From: Streptomyces ambofaciens ATCC 23877 | Lineage (GTDB): Bacteria; Actinomycetota; Actinomycetes; Streptomycetales; Streptomycetaceae | Reading direction: 5' to 3' | Assembly: GCF_001267885.1 (NCBI RefSeq) | Contig: NZ_CP012382.1 | Location: forward strand, 124,001-188,000 | DNA: 64,000 nt | Part shown: positions 1-8,834 of the stretch, piece after piece | How positions within the stretch are numbered: the first letter of the stretch is position 1 | How the letters are laid out: every line of letters starts with the position of its first letter | The notes under the pieces: generated by a model | Told to the model about the DNA's origin: nothing | The model's input: only the letters and a program-made list of their open reading frames with translations | The model's database searches: none | Translations under genes and position numbers: made by a program

Positions 1-2
1 TG

Positions 3-2609
3 TCGCTGTGGCGGGGGCGGCCGCTGGCGGACGTGAAGGCCGACTACGCCGACAGTGCCCGGGCCCGGCTGCAGGAGCGGCAGCTGACCGTCTACGAGCA
101 GCTGGCGGAGCTGGAGCTGTCGCTGGGCCGGCACGAGGAGATCGTCGACGAGCTGGCCGCGCTGGTGGCCGCGCATCCGCTGCGGGAGCGGCTGGCGGGC
201 CGGCTGATGCTGGCCCTGCACCGGGCGGACCGGCAGGCCGATGCCCTGGCCGTGGCCCGCGGGCTGCGCCGCACCCTCACCGAGCAGCAGGGCCTGGACC
301 CCGGCCGGGCGTTCGTCGCGCTGGAGGCGGCCATCCTGCACGACGACCCGGCGCTGGCGCTGGCGACGGCGCCGACACTCCCACCGGCACCGGCACCGGC
401 ACCGGCGGCGGCAGCGGCGGCGGGGTCGGGGGTGGGGGCGGGGGTGCGGCCGGCGCCGGCCGGGCCCGCGCCGGACCGCGCCGCTCGTGCGCGGCGGGCG
501 AACTTCCTGCCCTACGACGCGCCGGACTTCTCCGGGCGCACCGCCGAGCTGGCGCAGCTGCTGGACGAGCGGCCCGGTGCGGGCGGGCCGGTGACGGTGT
601 CGTTGATCGACGGCATGGCGGGCATCGGCAAGACGGCCCTGGCCGTGCACGCCGGGCACCGGCTCGCCCAGCGGTATCCGGACGGACAGCTCTTCGTCGA
701 CCTGCAGGCGCACACGGCGCAGCGGGCGCCCCTGGACGCGGGCAGCGCGCTGGGAGTGCTGCTGCGTCAGCTCGGCGTTGCGCCCGAGCGGATCCCGCCC
801 TCGGCGGCGGAGCGGGCCGGGCTGTGGCGGGCCGAGCTGGCCGACCGGCGGGTGCTGGTGATCCTGGACAACGCGGCCGGCACCGACCAGGTGCGGCCGT
901 TCCTGCCGGGCACGACGCGCAGTCTGCTGCTGGTCACCAGCCGGCGGCGGCTGACGGGCCTGGACGGGGCGGCGTGCCTGTCGCTGGACCCGCTGCCGGC
1001 GGCGGACGCGATCGGGCTGTTCACCCGGATCGTGGGCAAGCGGGTGGACGAGGAGCCGCTGGCCGCGCTGGACATCCTGCACCTGTGCGGGTTCCTGCCG
1101 CTGGCGGTGCGGATCGCCGCCGCCCGGCTGCGTCACCGGCCCCGGTGGAGCGCGGCCCACCTGGCCGACCGGCTGCGCGACCAGCGCCGCCGCCTGGCCG
1201 AACTGTCCACCACCGAGCGGGGGGTGGCCGCCGCGTTCGCCATGTCGTACCAGCAGCTGGACGCCGAGCAGCGGCGGATGTTCAGGCTGCTGGGGCTGCA
1301 CCCGGGGCCCGACGCCGACGGCCGGGCGGCGGCGGCACTGGCGGGGGTGGCGCCCGAGCGGGCCGAGCGCCTGCTGGAGGAGCTGCTGGACGCGCACATG
1401 GTGCGCCAGCACGAGGCCGGCCGCTACACCTTCCACGATTTACTGCGCCGGTACGCGCACACCCTGGCCGAGGACGAGGAGCCCCCCGCCGTGCGGCGGG
1501 CCGCGCTGGACCGGCTCTTCGACCACTTCGTCGCGGGCGCCTCGGCGGCCGCCGCGCTGCTGTTCCCCCACAGCCGCGGCGCCCGCCCCGCTCCCCCGGC
1601 CGGCGCCGCGCCCGGTACGGCGGTGGCGTGGCTGCGCGACGCGCAGCAGGCGCAGGCGTGGCTGGACGCCGAGCGGGCCGGACTGCTCGCGGCCGGCGCG
1701 TACATGGCCGCGCACGGGTGGCTGGCGCACACGGCCCGCCTGGCGTCCGCGCTGCACCGTTACCTGTACGACCGGGCGCTGCACGCCGACGCGCTCGCGC
1801 TGGGCGAGCAGGCGCTGCAGGCCAGCGCGCTCAGCGGGGACCGTACCGCCCAGGGCCGGTTCCTGACCGATCTGGCGTGGCTGTACTGGCGGCGGGGCTG
1901 TGACGCGCGGGCGGCCCGGCACGCCGCGCGGGCGGCCCGCCTGGCCCGGCAGGCGGGTGACCGCTCGGGTGAGGCGCGGGCGCGGGACTGCCTGGGCCAC
2001 CTGTTCCTGCGCGGCCATGACCAGGAGCAGGCCCACCACTGCTTCCTGACGGCCCTGCGGCTCTCCCGCGCCGTCCAGGACCGGCACGGCGAGGCCCGCG
2101 GCCAGGTGGGCCTGGGGCTGGTGCACGAACGCCTGGGCCGCTACGAGGCCGCCCGGGGCCATCACCACCGGGCGCTCGAGCTGTACCGGGAGCTGGGCGA
2201 TGCCGGCGGTGAGGCGGTGGCGCTGGTGGGTCTGGGGGCGGTGCACGGGCGGCAGGGGCGCTACGGGCAGGCGCACGGTCTGACGCTGCGTGCCCTGCGG
2301 GTGCAGCGTTCGCTGGGCAACCGGGGGCACGAGACGGAGGCGCTGAACGCGCTGGGCGAGGCGGCGCTGGCGCTGGGCGCGCCCCGGCAGGCGGCGGAGC
2401 GGCACGAGGCGGCGCTCGCGCTCGCCCGCGAGGTGGGGTTCCGTCCCGAGCAGGCCCGGGCCTTCCAGGGGCTGGCGCGCGCCCATGACGCGCTGGGCCG
2501 CCCCGATCTCGCGCGGGGCTACGCCCGCCGCGCGCTGTCGCTGTCGGCGGCGGGCAGGGCGGCGGGGGCCGTGCGGGTGGGGGCGGCGGCGGTCCGCGGA
2601 GCGGGGTGA
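3..2609 (+). CDS. AfsR-like SARP regulator with NB-ARC and TPR domains, 5' end cut by window edge
   Basis: The reading frame is open from base 3 and runs to a stop at 2609, so the N-terminal winged-helix DNA-binding domain lies to the left of the window. What is visible starts inside the bacterial transcriptional activation domain (SLWRGRPLADV, then helical repeats ending PLRERLAGRLMLALHRADRQ). A Pro/Ala/Gly-rich linker follows, then an NB-ARC ATPase domain with a P-loop GMAGIGKT (612-635) and a Walker B-like LVILDNA. The C-terminal third is made of TPR-like helical repeats rich in Ala, Arg and Gly. This is the layout of large pathway-specific SARPs such as AfsR. It points away from the tailoring operon at 3.8-8.8 kb and is followed by a GATase gene. 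Class is secure; its target is unknown. Confidence 0.85.
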   Translation, partial: SLWRGRPLADVKADYADSARARLQERQLTVYEQLAELELSLGRHEEIVDELAALVAAHPLRERLAGRLMLALHRADRQADALAVARGLRRTLTEQQGLDPGRAFVALEAAILHDDPALALATAPTLPPAPAPAPAAAAAAGSGVGAGVRPAPAGPAPDRAARARRANFLPYDAPDFSGRTAELAQLLDERPGAGGPVTVSLIDGMAGIGKTALAVHAGHRLAQRYPDGQLFVDLQAHTAQRAPLDAGSALGVLLRQLGVAPERIPPSAAERAGLWRAELADRRVLVILDNAAGTDQVRPFLPGTTRSLLLVTSRRRLTGLDGAACLSLDPLPAADAIGLFTRIVGKRVDEEPLAALDILHLCGFLPLAVRIAAARLRHRPRWSAAHLADRLRDQRRRLAELSTTERGVAAAFAMSYQQLDAEQRRMFRLLGLHPGPDADGRAAAALAGVAPERAERLLEELLDAHMVRQHEAGRYTFHDLLRRYAHTLAEDEEPPAVRRAALDRLFDHFVAGASAAAALLFPHSRGARPAPPAGAAPGTAVAWLRDAQQAQAWLDAERAGLLAAGAYMAAHGWLAHTARLASALHRYLYDRALHADALALGEQALQASALSGDRTAQGRFLTDLAWLYWRRGCDARAARHAARAARLARQAGDRSGEARARDCLGHLFLRGHDQEQAHHCFLTALRLSRAVQDRHGEARGQVGLGLVHERLGRYEAARGHHHRALELYRELGDAGGEAVALVGLGAVHGRQGRYGQAHGLTLRALRVQRSLGNRGHETEALNALGEAALALGAPRQAAERHEAALALAREVGFRPEQARAFQGLARAHDALGRPDLARGYARRALSLSAAGRAAGAVRVGAAAVRGAG

Positions 2610-2723
2610 GGCGGCGTGCGCGGTGGCCCCCGCCCGGGCTCGACCCCTGGTCCAGTGCGCTGCGATGCACTGTGTGCCCGGCCTGAACGGGCCGGGCTTT
2701 TCGAGGGAGAGGGACGGCGCACG

Positions 2724-3428
2724 ATGACGCGACCCGTGGTGGCGGTGACCGCCGACGCGACGACAGTGAACTGGAACATCTGGGGCGACGTGGCGGTCTC
2801 GTTGCTGCCGCAGCCGTATCTGGACAAGGTGGTGCAGGCGGGTGGCGCGCCGGTGCTGCTGCCGCCGCTCGTGGAGGGGGTGGAGGCGGTGATGGAGCGG
2901 GCGGACGCCCTGCTGATGAGCGGCGGCGCGGACATCGACCCGGCGCTGTACGGGGCCGAGCGGGGGAAGTTCACCTTCCCGCCGCACCAGGCGCGTGACG
3001 CGGCGGAGCTGGCCGCGCTGGCCGTGGCGGAGCGGCGGGGCATTCCCGTCCTGGCGGTGTGCCGGGGGCTGCAGCTGATCTCCGTCTCCCGTGGCGGCAC
3101 GCTCGACCAGCACCTGCCCGAGCACTCCCCCGCCGTGCCCGGCCGCTACGAGCCGCGCACCATCCGGGTGAAGCCGGACTCCGTGCTGGGCGGTGCGCTG
3201 GGGACCTCGCCGACCGTGTACTGCCATCACCACCAGGGCATCGACCGGCTGGGGGCCGGGCTGGTGGCCACCGCCTGGTCGGACGACGGTGTCATCGAGG
3301 GGGCGGAGGCCGAGGACCCCTCGGCGCCGTTCCTGGCGGGGCTGCAGGCGCACGGCGAACTGGGCGCGGACACCGTGCCGTTGTTCGAGGCGTTCGTCGA
3401 GGCGGCGAAGGCCCCGGCGCGCCGCTGA
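2724..3428 (+). CDS. class-I GATase-like gamma-glutamyl hydrolase (peptidase C26 / PuuD type)
   Basis: This 234-residue protein looks like a gamma-glutamyl-gamma-aminobutyrate hydrolase. Visible are the nucleophile elbow AVCRGLQ, the YCHHHQGID stretch typical of PuuD-like enzymes, and a C-terminal GLQAHGE supplying the catalytic His and Glu. The early MSGGADIDPALYG motif is also typical of the family. The ATG at 2724 is chosen because a GAGGGAGAGGGA ribosome binding site lies just upstream and homology begins directly at the start. Such enzymes cleave gamma-glutamyl amides. Because this cluster carries a glutamine synthetase-like enzyme that builds gamma-glutamylhydrazides, a role in removing the glutamyl carrier is attractive. 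That role is inference; general glutamyl-amine catabolism is the alternative. Confidence 0.85.
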   Translation: MTRPVVAVTADATTVNWNIWGDVAVSLLPQPYLDKVVQAGGAPVLLPPLVEGVEAVMERADALLMSGGADIDPALYGAERGKFTFPPHQARDAAELAALAVAERRGIPVLAVCRGLQLISVSRGGTLDQHLPEHSPAVPGRYEPRTIRVKPDSVLGGALGTSPTVYCHHHQGIDRLGAGLVATAWSDDGVIEGAEAEDPSAPFLAGLQAHGELGADTVPLFEAFVEAAKAPARR

Positions 3429-3480
3429 CCGGCCTGCCGCAGGACGCCCGGCCCGGGCGGAACGGGCCGGGACAGGTGAC

Positions 3481-3527
3481 GGCCGCCGCCCGCGGCCCCG
3501 CTCGATGGGGGGCCGCGGGCGGCGGCC
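3481..3527. terminator. bidirectional hairpin terminator between convergent genes
   Basis: A perfect 19-bp inverted repeat (arms 3481-3499 and 3509-3527, 9-base loop) followed by GTTT lies about 50 bases after the GATase stop. It sits between this gene and the convergent FAD hydroxylase gene that ends at 3762. Confidence 0.75.
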
Positions 3528-3607
3528 GTTTGCTGCCTGTCCGTGCCTGTCCGTGGCCGGCCGTGCGGACCGTGCACGGGCCGGCGGTGAAGGCCGGTCC
3601 CCAGTGA

Positions 3608-3662
3608 GCCACCGCACCGCACCGACGATGCGGGGGAATTGACCGTCGGACGGTGCGGTGGC
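3608..3662. repeat. imperfect inverted repeat in the 3429-3761 gene-free gap
   Basis: Arms GCCACCGCACCG (3608-3619) and its complement (3651-3662) enclose a second short inverted pair CCGACG/CGTCGG and an AT-richer centre. It could be a second terminator, acting on leftward transcripts leaving the hydroxylase gene. I see nothing else in this 333-base gap besides the terminator at 3481. Confidence 0.4.
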
Positions 3663-3761
3663 GGCACCGGATGGGACCCGACCCTCATCTGTCTGACGAT
3701 GCGCGGCCCGCGGGTGTGACAGGGTCGGGGAAGAATTCCGGTGGGAAGGGACCCTCGCGGG

Positions 3762-5276
3762 TCAGCGGCTCGCCGCGCCCACGGCCTGCGGCCGGCCGGC
3801 CGCGCCGGTGCCGGTGCCGAACCAGCGCTCCAGCGCCTGCCGCAGCAGGTCCGCGCCGTCCGGATCGGCCCAGGCGACATGCCCGTCGGGGCGCAGCAGT
3901 ACCGCGGCCGGACGGTCCTGGGTGACGGGGTCGGCCCACTCCGCCACGACCGTGCGGACCCGCTCCCTCAGGCCGTCGGCGGCCCCGAGCAGCGTCGCGG
4001 TGTCCTGCGCCGCGCCGGTGACCAGCAGGACGCCGCGGGCCGGGTGGAGCAGTTCGGCCACCCGGGTGCGGGTGCCGTCCGCGAGCAGCAGCTCGTGGCC
4101 GGGGGCCAGGCGCAGGCCCAGCAGCGGGTGGGTGCCGGGGCCCATGTCGTAGCGGATGTCGATGCCGCTGACGATGCCGGCCAGGTGCCGGGCCGCCTCG
4201 GGCAGGGCCACCAGTTCGCGCATGACGGCGCGCAGCGGCTCCATCTCGTCGCCGGTGAGGTAGAGGCGGGTCTGGGCGCGGGTGTTGCGCATCAGCTTCT
4301 CGCCGACCGGGTGCCGTTCGCTCTCGAAGGTGTCCAGGAGGCCTTCGGGGGCCCAGCCGTTGACGGCCGCGGCCAGTTTCCAGCCGAGGTTGGCGGCGTC
4401 CTGGACGCCGACGCTCATGCCCTGCGCGCCGGCCGGCATGTGGATGTGGGTTGCGTCGCCGGCGAGGAAGACGCGGCCGCTGCGGTAGTGCTCGGCCTGG
4501 CGGGTGGTGTCGGTGAAGGAGCTGATCCAGCGGACCTCCGCGTGGTGCAGCGACTCGCCGGTCATGCGCTGCCAGGCGTCGGCGATGTCGCCGAACCTCA
4601 GGGCGCTCTTGTCCTCCGGCGGGCGCAGGTTCTCGTCGTGGATGACGATCCGGTCCACGCCGTTCTCCAGGTTGAACGCCATCACCATGCCGCCCGGGAC
4701 CTTCTCGCCGATGGGCCGCTGGCGCACCCCGGCACCGACCAGGTCGGCCATGTACATGCCGCGGGTGGCGCCCCAGCCGGGGAAGTCGATGCCCGCCAGG
4801 GTCCGCACGAGGCTGCGTGCCCCGTCGCAGCCCACGAGGTACTGGGCGCTGTCCTCCCCGTGGCCGTCGGGGCCCTCGTACTCGACGACGACGCCGTCGG
4901 GTGTCTCGCGGTAGCCGGTCACCTCGTGGCGGCGCCGTACGGGTACGCCCAGTTCCCCCAGCCAGTCCTCGAGGATCTCCTCGGTGCGGAACTGGGGGAC
5001 GCCGCGGACGCTGAAGTGGTTGTCGTCCAGCTTGCCGAAGTCGATGCGTACGCCGCCGAAGTGGCCCTGGGCCCATTCGACGTCGCCGAAGCGTTCGAGC
5101 AGGCCGCGCTGCTCGAACACCTCGGCCGCCCGCCGGGTGAAGCCGACACCGCGCGACTCCCCGCTGGGGCCGGGCAGTTTGTCGTAGACGACGACGTCCA
5201 CACCGCCGAGCCGCAGTTCACCGGCGAGCATGAGCCCGACCGGGCCGGCGCCGACGACTATCGCGCCCTTTGCCAT
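3762..5276 (-). CDS. FAD-dependent aromatic hydroxylase (class A, PgaE/UrdE type)
   Basis: The 504-residue protein starts with a GxGxxG dinucleotide fold (VVGAGPVGLMLAGEL). It has the VGCDGARS motif that contacts FAD and NADPH and a second FAD motif FLAGDATHIHMPAGAQG. The C-terminal thioredoxin-like domain ends in the ALERWFG signature seen in all five hydroxylases here. This is the size and layout of polyketide hydroxylases that act on angucyclines. It is last in a leftward operon after the epoxide hydrolase (99-base gap). The ribosome binding site is GAGGAG, 6 bases from the ATG. The first 35 residues are identical to those of the paralogue at 7374-8834 and the rest is closely similar, indicating recent duplication. 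The position it oxidises cannot be read from sequence. Confidence 0.88.
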   Translation of the reverse strand: MAKGAIVVGAGPVGLMLAGELRLGGVDVVVYDKLPGPSGESRGVGFTRRAAEVFEQRGLLERFGDVEWAQGHFGGVRIDFGKLDDNHFSVRGVPQFRTEEILEDWLGELGVPVRRRHEVTGYRETPDGVVVEYEGPDGHGEDSAQYLVGCDGARSLVRTLAGIDFPGWGATRGMYMADLVGAGVRQRPIGEKVPGGMVMAFNLENGVDRIVIHDENLRPPEDKSALRFGDIADAWQRMTGESLHHAEVRWISSFTDTTRQAEHYRSGRVFLAGDATHIHMPAGAQGMSVGVQDAANLGWKLAAAVNGWAPEGLLDTFESERHPVGEKLMRNTRAQTRLYLTGDEMEPLRAVMRELVALPEAARHLAGIVSGIDIRYDMGPGTHPLLGLRLAPGHELLLADGTRTRVAELLHPARGVLLVTGAAQDTATLLGAADGLRERVRTVVAEWADPVTQDRPAAVLLRPDGHVAWADPDGADLLRQALERWFGTGTGAAGRPQAVGAASR

Positions 5277-5375
5277 TTCGTACTCCTCATGCAGATGGAT
5301 GGCGTGAGCTCCGCACCGGGGTGCGGGCGGGACCGTGCCGCGCGCGGGGGCGGGCCCGTGTCCGTGGAGGTGGCG

Positions 5376-6356
5376 TCAGCCGAAGAAGTCGAGCAGGGCC
5401 CCGGCGACGACGTCGGGTTCCTCCTCGGGCAGGTAGTGCACCGACTTCGACGCCCGCACCATGTGCACGTCGGTGGCCTGCGCGGTCAGCTTGTTCCGCA
5501 GGTCCTCGAAGGTGAAGTTGCCGCCGATGCCGAGCACGGGCATGGTCAGCTTGCCGTAGCCGGCCTGGTCGGTGATGTCCTGGTGGCAGGCCTGGTACCA
5601 GCGGGTGCCGGCCCGCACGGCCTGCGGGCTGTTGTAGGCGTTGGCGTAGATGTCGCGGTCGAGGTCGCCGACCAGGCTCTGGTCGGCCAGGGAGTTGGCG
5701 TACAGCCAGTCGATGACGTGCCGCATGCGGCCGTGCATCAGCTGTTCCGGCAGCGCCTGGAGCTGGTTGAACGCCCACCACCACAGGGTCGTCCCGGTCC
5801 CCGGCCGGCACAGGATCCGCATCTCGTACTCGCTCTGGTCGGGGTGCGGGGTGTCCAGCAGCGCGACCTTGCGGGTGGCCTCGGGGTGGTTGGCGGCGAA
5901 GGCGAACGCCACCATGGACCCGATGTCGTGTCCGGCGACGTTCACCTGCCGGTGGCCCAGCCCGCGCACCAGGGCGTGCAGGTCGGCCGCCATGGTCTTC
6001 TTGTCGTAGCCGCCGGCGGGCTTGTCCGAGCCGCCCATGCCGCGCAGGTCGACGGCGATGACGTGGTAGCGGCGGGCGAGCTGGGGCATGACCTTGCGGT
6101 AGGCCCACCAGGTCTGCGGCCAGCCGGGCACGAGCAGCAGGGGCTCGCCGTGGCCGCCGCTGACGTAGTGCAGGCGCACGCCGCCCACCCTCGCGTGGCG
6201 GCTGCGGAAGCCGCCGGGCAGCGAGCGGGCCAGTTCCCGGTCCGAGGGCACGGGGCCGGGGTGCGGGCCGGGGTGGGCCGCGGCCGGGGAGCCGGTGACG
6301 GCCAGGGCCGTCGCGCCCGTGCCCAGGGCGAGCATCTTTCGTCTGTTCAGCGTCAT
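5376..6356 (-). CDS. alpha/beta-hydrolase, epoxide hydrolase-like, with twin-arginine signal
   Basis: The 326-residue protein begins with NRRKMLALGTGATALAV followed by an Ala-rich cleavage region, which looks like a twin-arginine export signal. The mature part is an alpha/beta hydrolase with a PGWPQTWW oxyanion motif, an Asp nucleophile in GHDIGS, which marks epoxide hydrolases or dehalogenases rather than esterases, and a late His in SVHYLPEEEP. Kinamycin clusters encode epoxide hydrolases (Alp1U/Alp1W type) that open a late A-ring epoxide, and this gene is the likely counterpart. If the signal works, the step takes place outside the cytoplasm, which would be unusual. It lies 40 bases downstream of the NmrA-like gene in the same operon. 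Confidence 0.82.
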   Translation of the reverse strand: MTLNRRKMLALGTGATALAVTGSPAAAHPGPHPGPVPSDRELARSLPGGFRSRHARVGGVRLHYVSGGHGEPLLLVPGWPQTWWAYRKVMPQLARRYHVIAVDLRGMGGSDKPAGGYDKKTMAADLHALVRGLGHRQVNVAGHDIGSMVAFAFAANHPEATRKVALLDTPHPDQSEYEMRILCRPGTGTTLWWWAFNQLQALPEQLMHGRMRHVIDWLYANSLADQSLVGDLDRDIYANAYNSPQAVRAGTRWYQACHQDITDQAGYGKLTMPVLGIGGNFTFEDLRNKLTAQATDVHMVRASKSVHYLPEEEPDVVAGALLDFFG

Positions 6357-6396
6357 CTACCCATGTCCTCGTGGCGGTTGGCCGGTGCTGCCCGTT

Positions 6397-7233
6397 TCAG
6401 GAGCGGAAGGCGTGGGCGTGCTGGGCCGCCCACTCGGTGAAGGGGCGGGCCGGGTGGCCGGTGAGCCGCTCGACGTGGTCGGTCAGCGGCACCGGCTCGG
6501 TGCTGGCCGCCCACAGCTCCAGCAGGGCGTCGGCGATGTCGTCCGGCATGAAGCCGGGCTTGTTCGCCCGCCACACCTGCGGCGGGATCCGCTCGACGGG
6601 GATGTCCCGGCCCGCGGCGGCGGCGATGACGGCGACGTGCTCGGCGAAGGTGAGGGACTGGGGGCCGGTGAGGTGGTAGGAGCGGCCGCGCAGCGCGGGG
6701 TCGGTGAGGACCGCGCAGGCCGCCTCCGCGATGTCGCGCTCGTTGACCGGGTCGGCGTGGCTGTCGGGGTAGGGCAGGCCCACCGCGCCGCGCGCCTTGA
6801 GCGACCACGCCCACGGCAGCGCGTTGGAGGCCAGTGCGCCGCAGTTCAGGGGGGTGGAGGTGAGGGGGGAGGCGGCCAGGGCCTGTTCGACGGCGAGGTG
6901 GGGGGCGGCGATGGGGTCGTCGGCGGCGCCGGGGCGCAGCACCGCGTCCGCGGACATGATCACCACGTGTTCCACGCCGGCCGTGCGGGCCTGCTCGACG
7001 AAGGCGTCGACCGCCGCGGGCTCGCAGTACAGGAAGACGGAGTCGACTCCGTCCAGGGCGGGCGCGAAGTCGGCCGGGGTGTCCAGCGCGAGGCGTACGG
7101 TCTCGGTGCCCGCGGGCGGCGAGAGCTTCTCGGGGCTGGAGGAGGCGGCGCGGACGGCGACGCCCCGCTCGTGCAGGATCTGCACGAGCAGGGAGCCGAC
7201 CTTGCCTCGGCTGCCGGTGACGAGGACGGTCAT
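6397..7233 (-). CDS. NmrA-like NAD(P)-dependent oxidoreductase
   Basis: The 278-residue protein has an N-terminal Rossmann motif TGSRGKVGSLLVQIL and the layout of atypical short-chain dehydrogenases of the NmrA/NAD(P)H-binding group. Later family features include the NERDIAEAACAVLTD stretch and a C-terminal cap ending in an AAQHAHAF helix. The classical SDR YxxxK is not evident, as is usual for this group. The ATG at 7233 is preceded by GGAAAG; the reading frame stays open upstream but is compositionally non-coding. It sits between the two paralogous hydroxylases and the epoxide hydrolase, so it is probably a late quinone or ketone reductase. The substrate is unknown. Confidence 0.8.
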   Translation of the reverse strand: MTVLVTGSRGKVGSLLVQILHERGVAVRAASSSPEKLSPPAGTETVRLALDTPADFAPALDGVDSVFLYCEPAAVDAFVEQARTAGVEHVVIMSADAVLRPGAADDPIAAPHLAVEQALAASPLTSTPLNCGALASNALPWAWSLKARGAVGLPYPDSHADPVNERDIAEAACAVLTDPALRGRSYHLTGPQSLTFAEHVAVIAAAAGRDIPVERIPPQVWRANKPGFMPDDIADALLELWAASTEPVPLTDHVERLTGHPARPFTEWAAQHAHAFRS

Positions 7234-7373
7234 GACAGGGCCTTTCCGGGGTCGGGGGGTGCGGGGCGCGGTCCGGCGGTGCGGCACCCGGCCGCGGCGG
7301 CCCCGCGGCGGCCGGCCGGGGGGCCGGCGGGGCCGCCGCGGTGCTGCGGGCGGGGCTGCGGGCGGGGGCCGGC

Positions 7374-8834
7374 TCAGGTGGTGGCGGTGCCGAACCAGCG
7401 GGTGAGGGCGTCGTGCGGTTCGCCGCCGTCGGGGGCGGTCCACACGACGTGGCCGTCGGGGCGCAGCAGCACCGCCTCGGGTCCGCCGTCCTCGCTCCAG
7501 GTGCCGGTGACGACGTCGACGCGGTCGGACCAGCCGGCGGCGGTCTTCTCGGCGGTGGCCGGGTCGCCGGTGCTGATGAGCACGCCGCGTGCGCCGTGCA
7601 GCAGGTCGGCGACGCGGACGGCGGTGCCGCCGGCGCGGACCAGTTCGCGCTGCGGCGGCAGGCGCAGGCCCAGCAGCGGGTGCTCGCCGGCTCCGACGTC
7701 GTAGCGGATGTGCAGGCCGCTGACCTGGCCGGCCAGGTAGCGGGCGGCGTCGGGGATCTGCACGAGTTCGCGCATGACGGCGCGCAGCGGTTCCATCTCC
7801 TGGCCGCTGAGGTAGAGCAGCGACTGGGCGTGGACGTTGCGCAGCAACTGCTCGCCCAGCGGGTGCCGTTCGGCGTGGTAGGTGTCCAGGAGGCCTTCGG
7901 GGGCCCAGCCGTTGATCGTCGCGGCCAGCTTCCAGCCGAGGTTCACGGCGTCCTGGAGGCCCACGCTCACGCCCTGCGCGCCCAGCGGGGCGTGGTCGTG
8001 GGCGGCGTCACCGGCCAGCAGGACGCGGCCGCTGCGGTAGCGCTCGGCGAGTCCGGTGGCGTTGGTGAGGGCGGTCATCCAGCGGGTCTGGCCGTGGTGG
8101 ATGGACTCGCCGGTCAGGCGCTGCCAGGCGTCGGCGACCTCGGTGAAGGTCAGCGTGCCCTCGCCGTGGTGGGGGCGGATGCCGGGCTCGTGGATGACGA
8201 TCCGGTCGTAGCCGTCGCCCAGGCCGACCGACAGGACCATGCCGCCGCCCTCGACGCGTTCACCGATGGGCCGCGGGCGGATGCCGGCGCCGGTGACGTC
8301 CGCGAGGTACATGCCGCGGGTCGCCGCGTCGCCCGTGAAGGCGATGCCGGCCAGGCGGCGTACGGTGCTGCGGCCGCCGTCGCAGCCGATCAGGTACTGG
8401 GCGCTGTCCTCGCCGGGGCCCTCGGGGCCGTCGTAGCGCACGAGGACGCCGTCGTCGGTCTCCTCGAAGCCGGTGACCTCGCAGCCGCGGTGCACGGGCA
8501 CGCCCAGGCGGGCCACCCAGTCGCCGAGCAGCTGCTCGGTGCGGGACTGGGGCAGGCCCATCACGCCGAAGTGGCTCTCCTCCAGCAGCGTGAAGTCGAT
8601 GCGTACGCCGCCGAAGTGGCCGTGCTGGCCCCAGCGGAAGTCGCCCAGTTCGGTGAGCAGCCCGCGCTGGTCGAGGACCTCGGCGGTGCGGCTGGTGAAG
8701 CCCAGGCCACGCGATTCCCCGCTGGGGGCGGGCAGTTTGTCGTAGACCACCACGTCCACGCCGCCGAGCCGCAGCTCGCCGGCGAGCATCAGTCCGACCG
8801 GCCCGGCGCCGACGACTATCGCGCCCTTTGCCAT
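7374..8834 (-). CDS. FAD-dependent aromatic hydroxylase, paralogue of 3762-5276
   Basis: This 486-residue flavoprotein has the same order of motifs as its paralogue: GAGPVGLMLAGEL, IGCDGGRSTVRRLAG, LLAGDAAHDHAPLGAQG and a terminal LTRWFG. The start at 8834 is set by GAGGAG upstream and by alignment with the paralogue; the frame extends 39 codons further upstream with no support. The flavin-proximal HIHMPAG of the paralogue is DHAPLG here, so the two copies may have diverged in substrate or in regiochemistry. It is the first gene of the leftward operon 8834-3762, and its promoter must lie in the repeat-rich gap to its right. Confidence 0.88.
   Translation of the reverse strand: MAKGAIVVGAGPVGLMLAGELRLGGVDVVVYDKLPAPSGESRGLGFTSRTAEVLDQRGLLTELGDFRWGQHGHFGGVRIDFTLLEESHFGVMGLPQSRTEQLLGDWVARLGVPVHRGCEVTGFEETDDGVLVRYDGPEGPGEDSAQYLIGCDGGRSTVRRLAGIAFTGDAATRGMYLADVTGAGIRPRPIGERVEGGGMVLSVGLGDGYDRIVIHEPGIRPHHGEGTLTFTEVADAWQRLTGESIHHGQTRWMTALTNATGLAERYRSGRVLLAGDAAHDHAPLGAQGVSVGLQDAVNLGWKLAATINGWAPEGLLDTYHAERHPLGEQLLRNVHAQSLLYLSGQEMEPLRAVMRELVQIPDAARYLAGQVSGLHIRYDVGAGEHPLLGLRLPPQRELVRAGGTAVRVADLLHGARGVLISTGDPATAEKTAAGWSDRVDVVTGTWSEDGGPEAVLLRPDGHVVWTAPDGGEPHDALTRWFGTATT

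Noticed and set aside
3741..6440. 899-codon plus-strand open frame opposite the hydroxylase and epoxide hydrolase genes
   Set aside because: It is the antisense of two well-supported minus-strand genes and reads as low-complexity Gly/Ala/Val/Asp-rich sequence typical of high-GC antisense frames.
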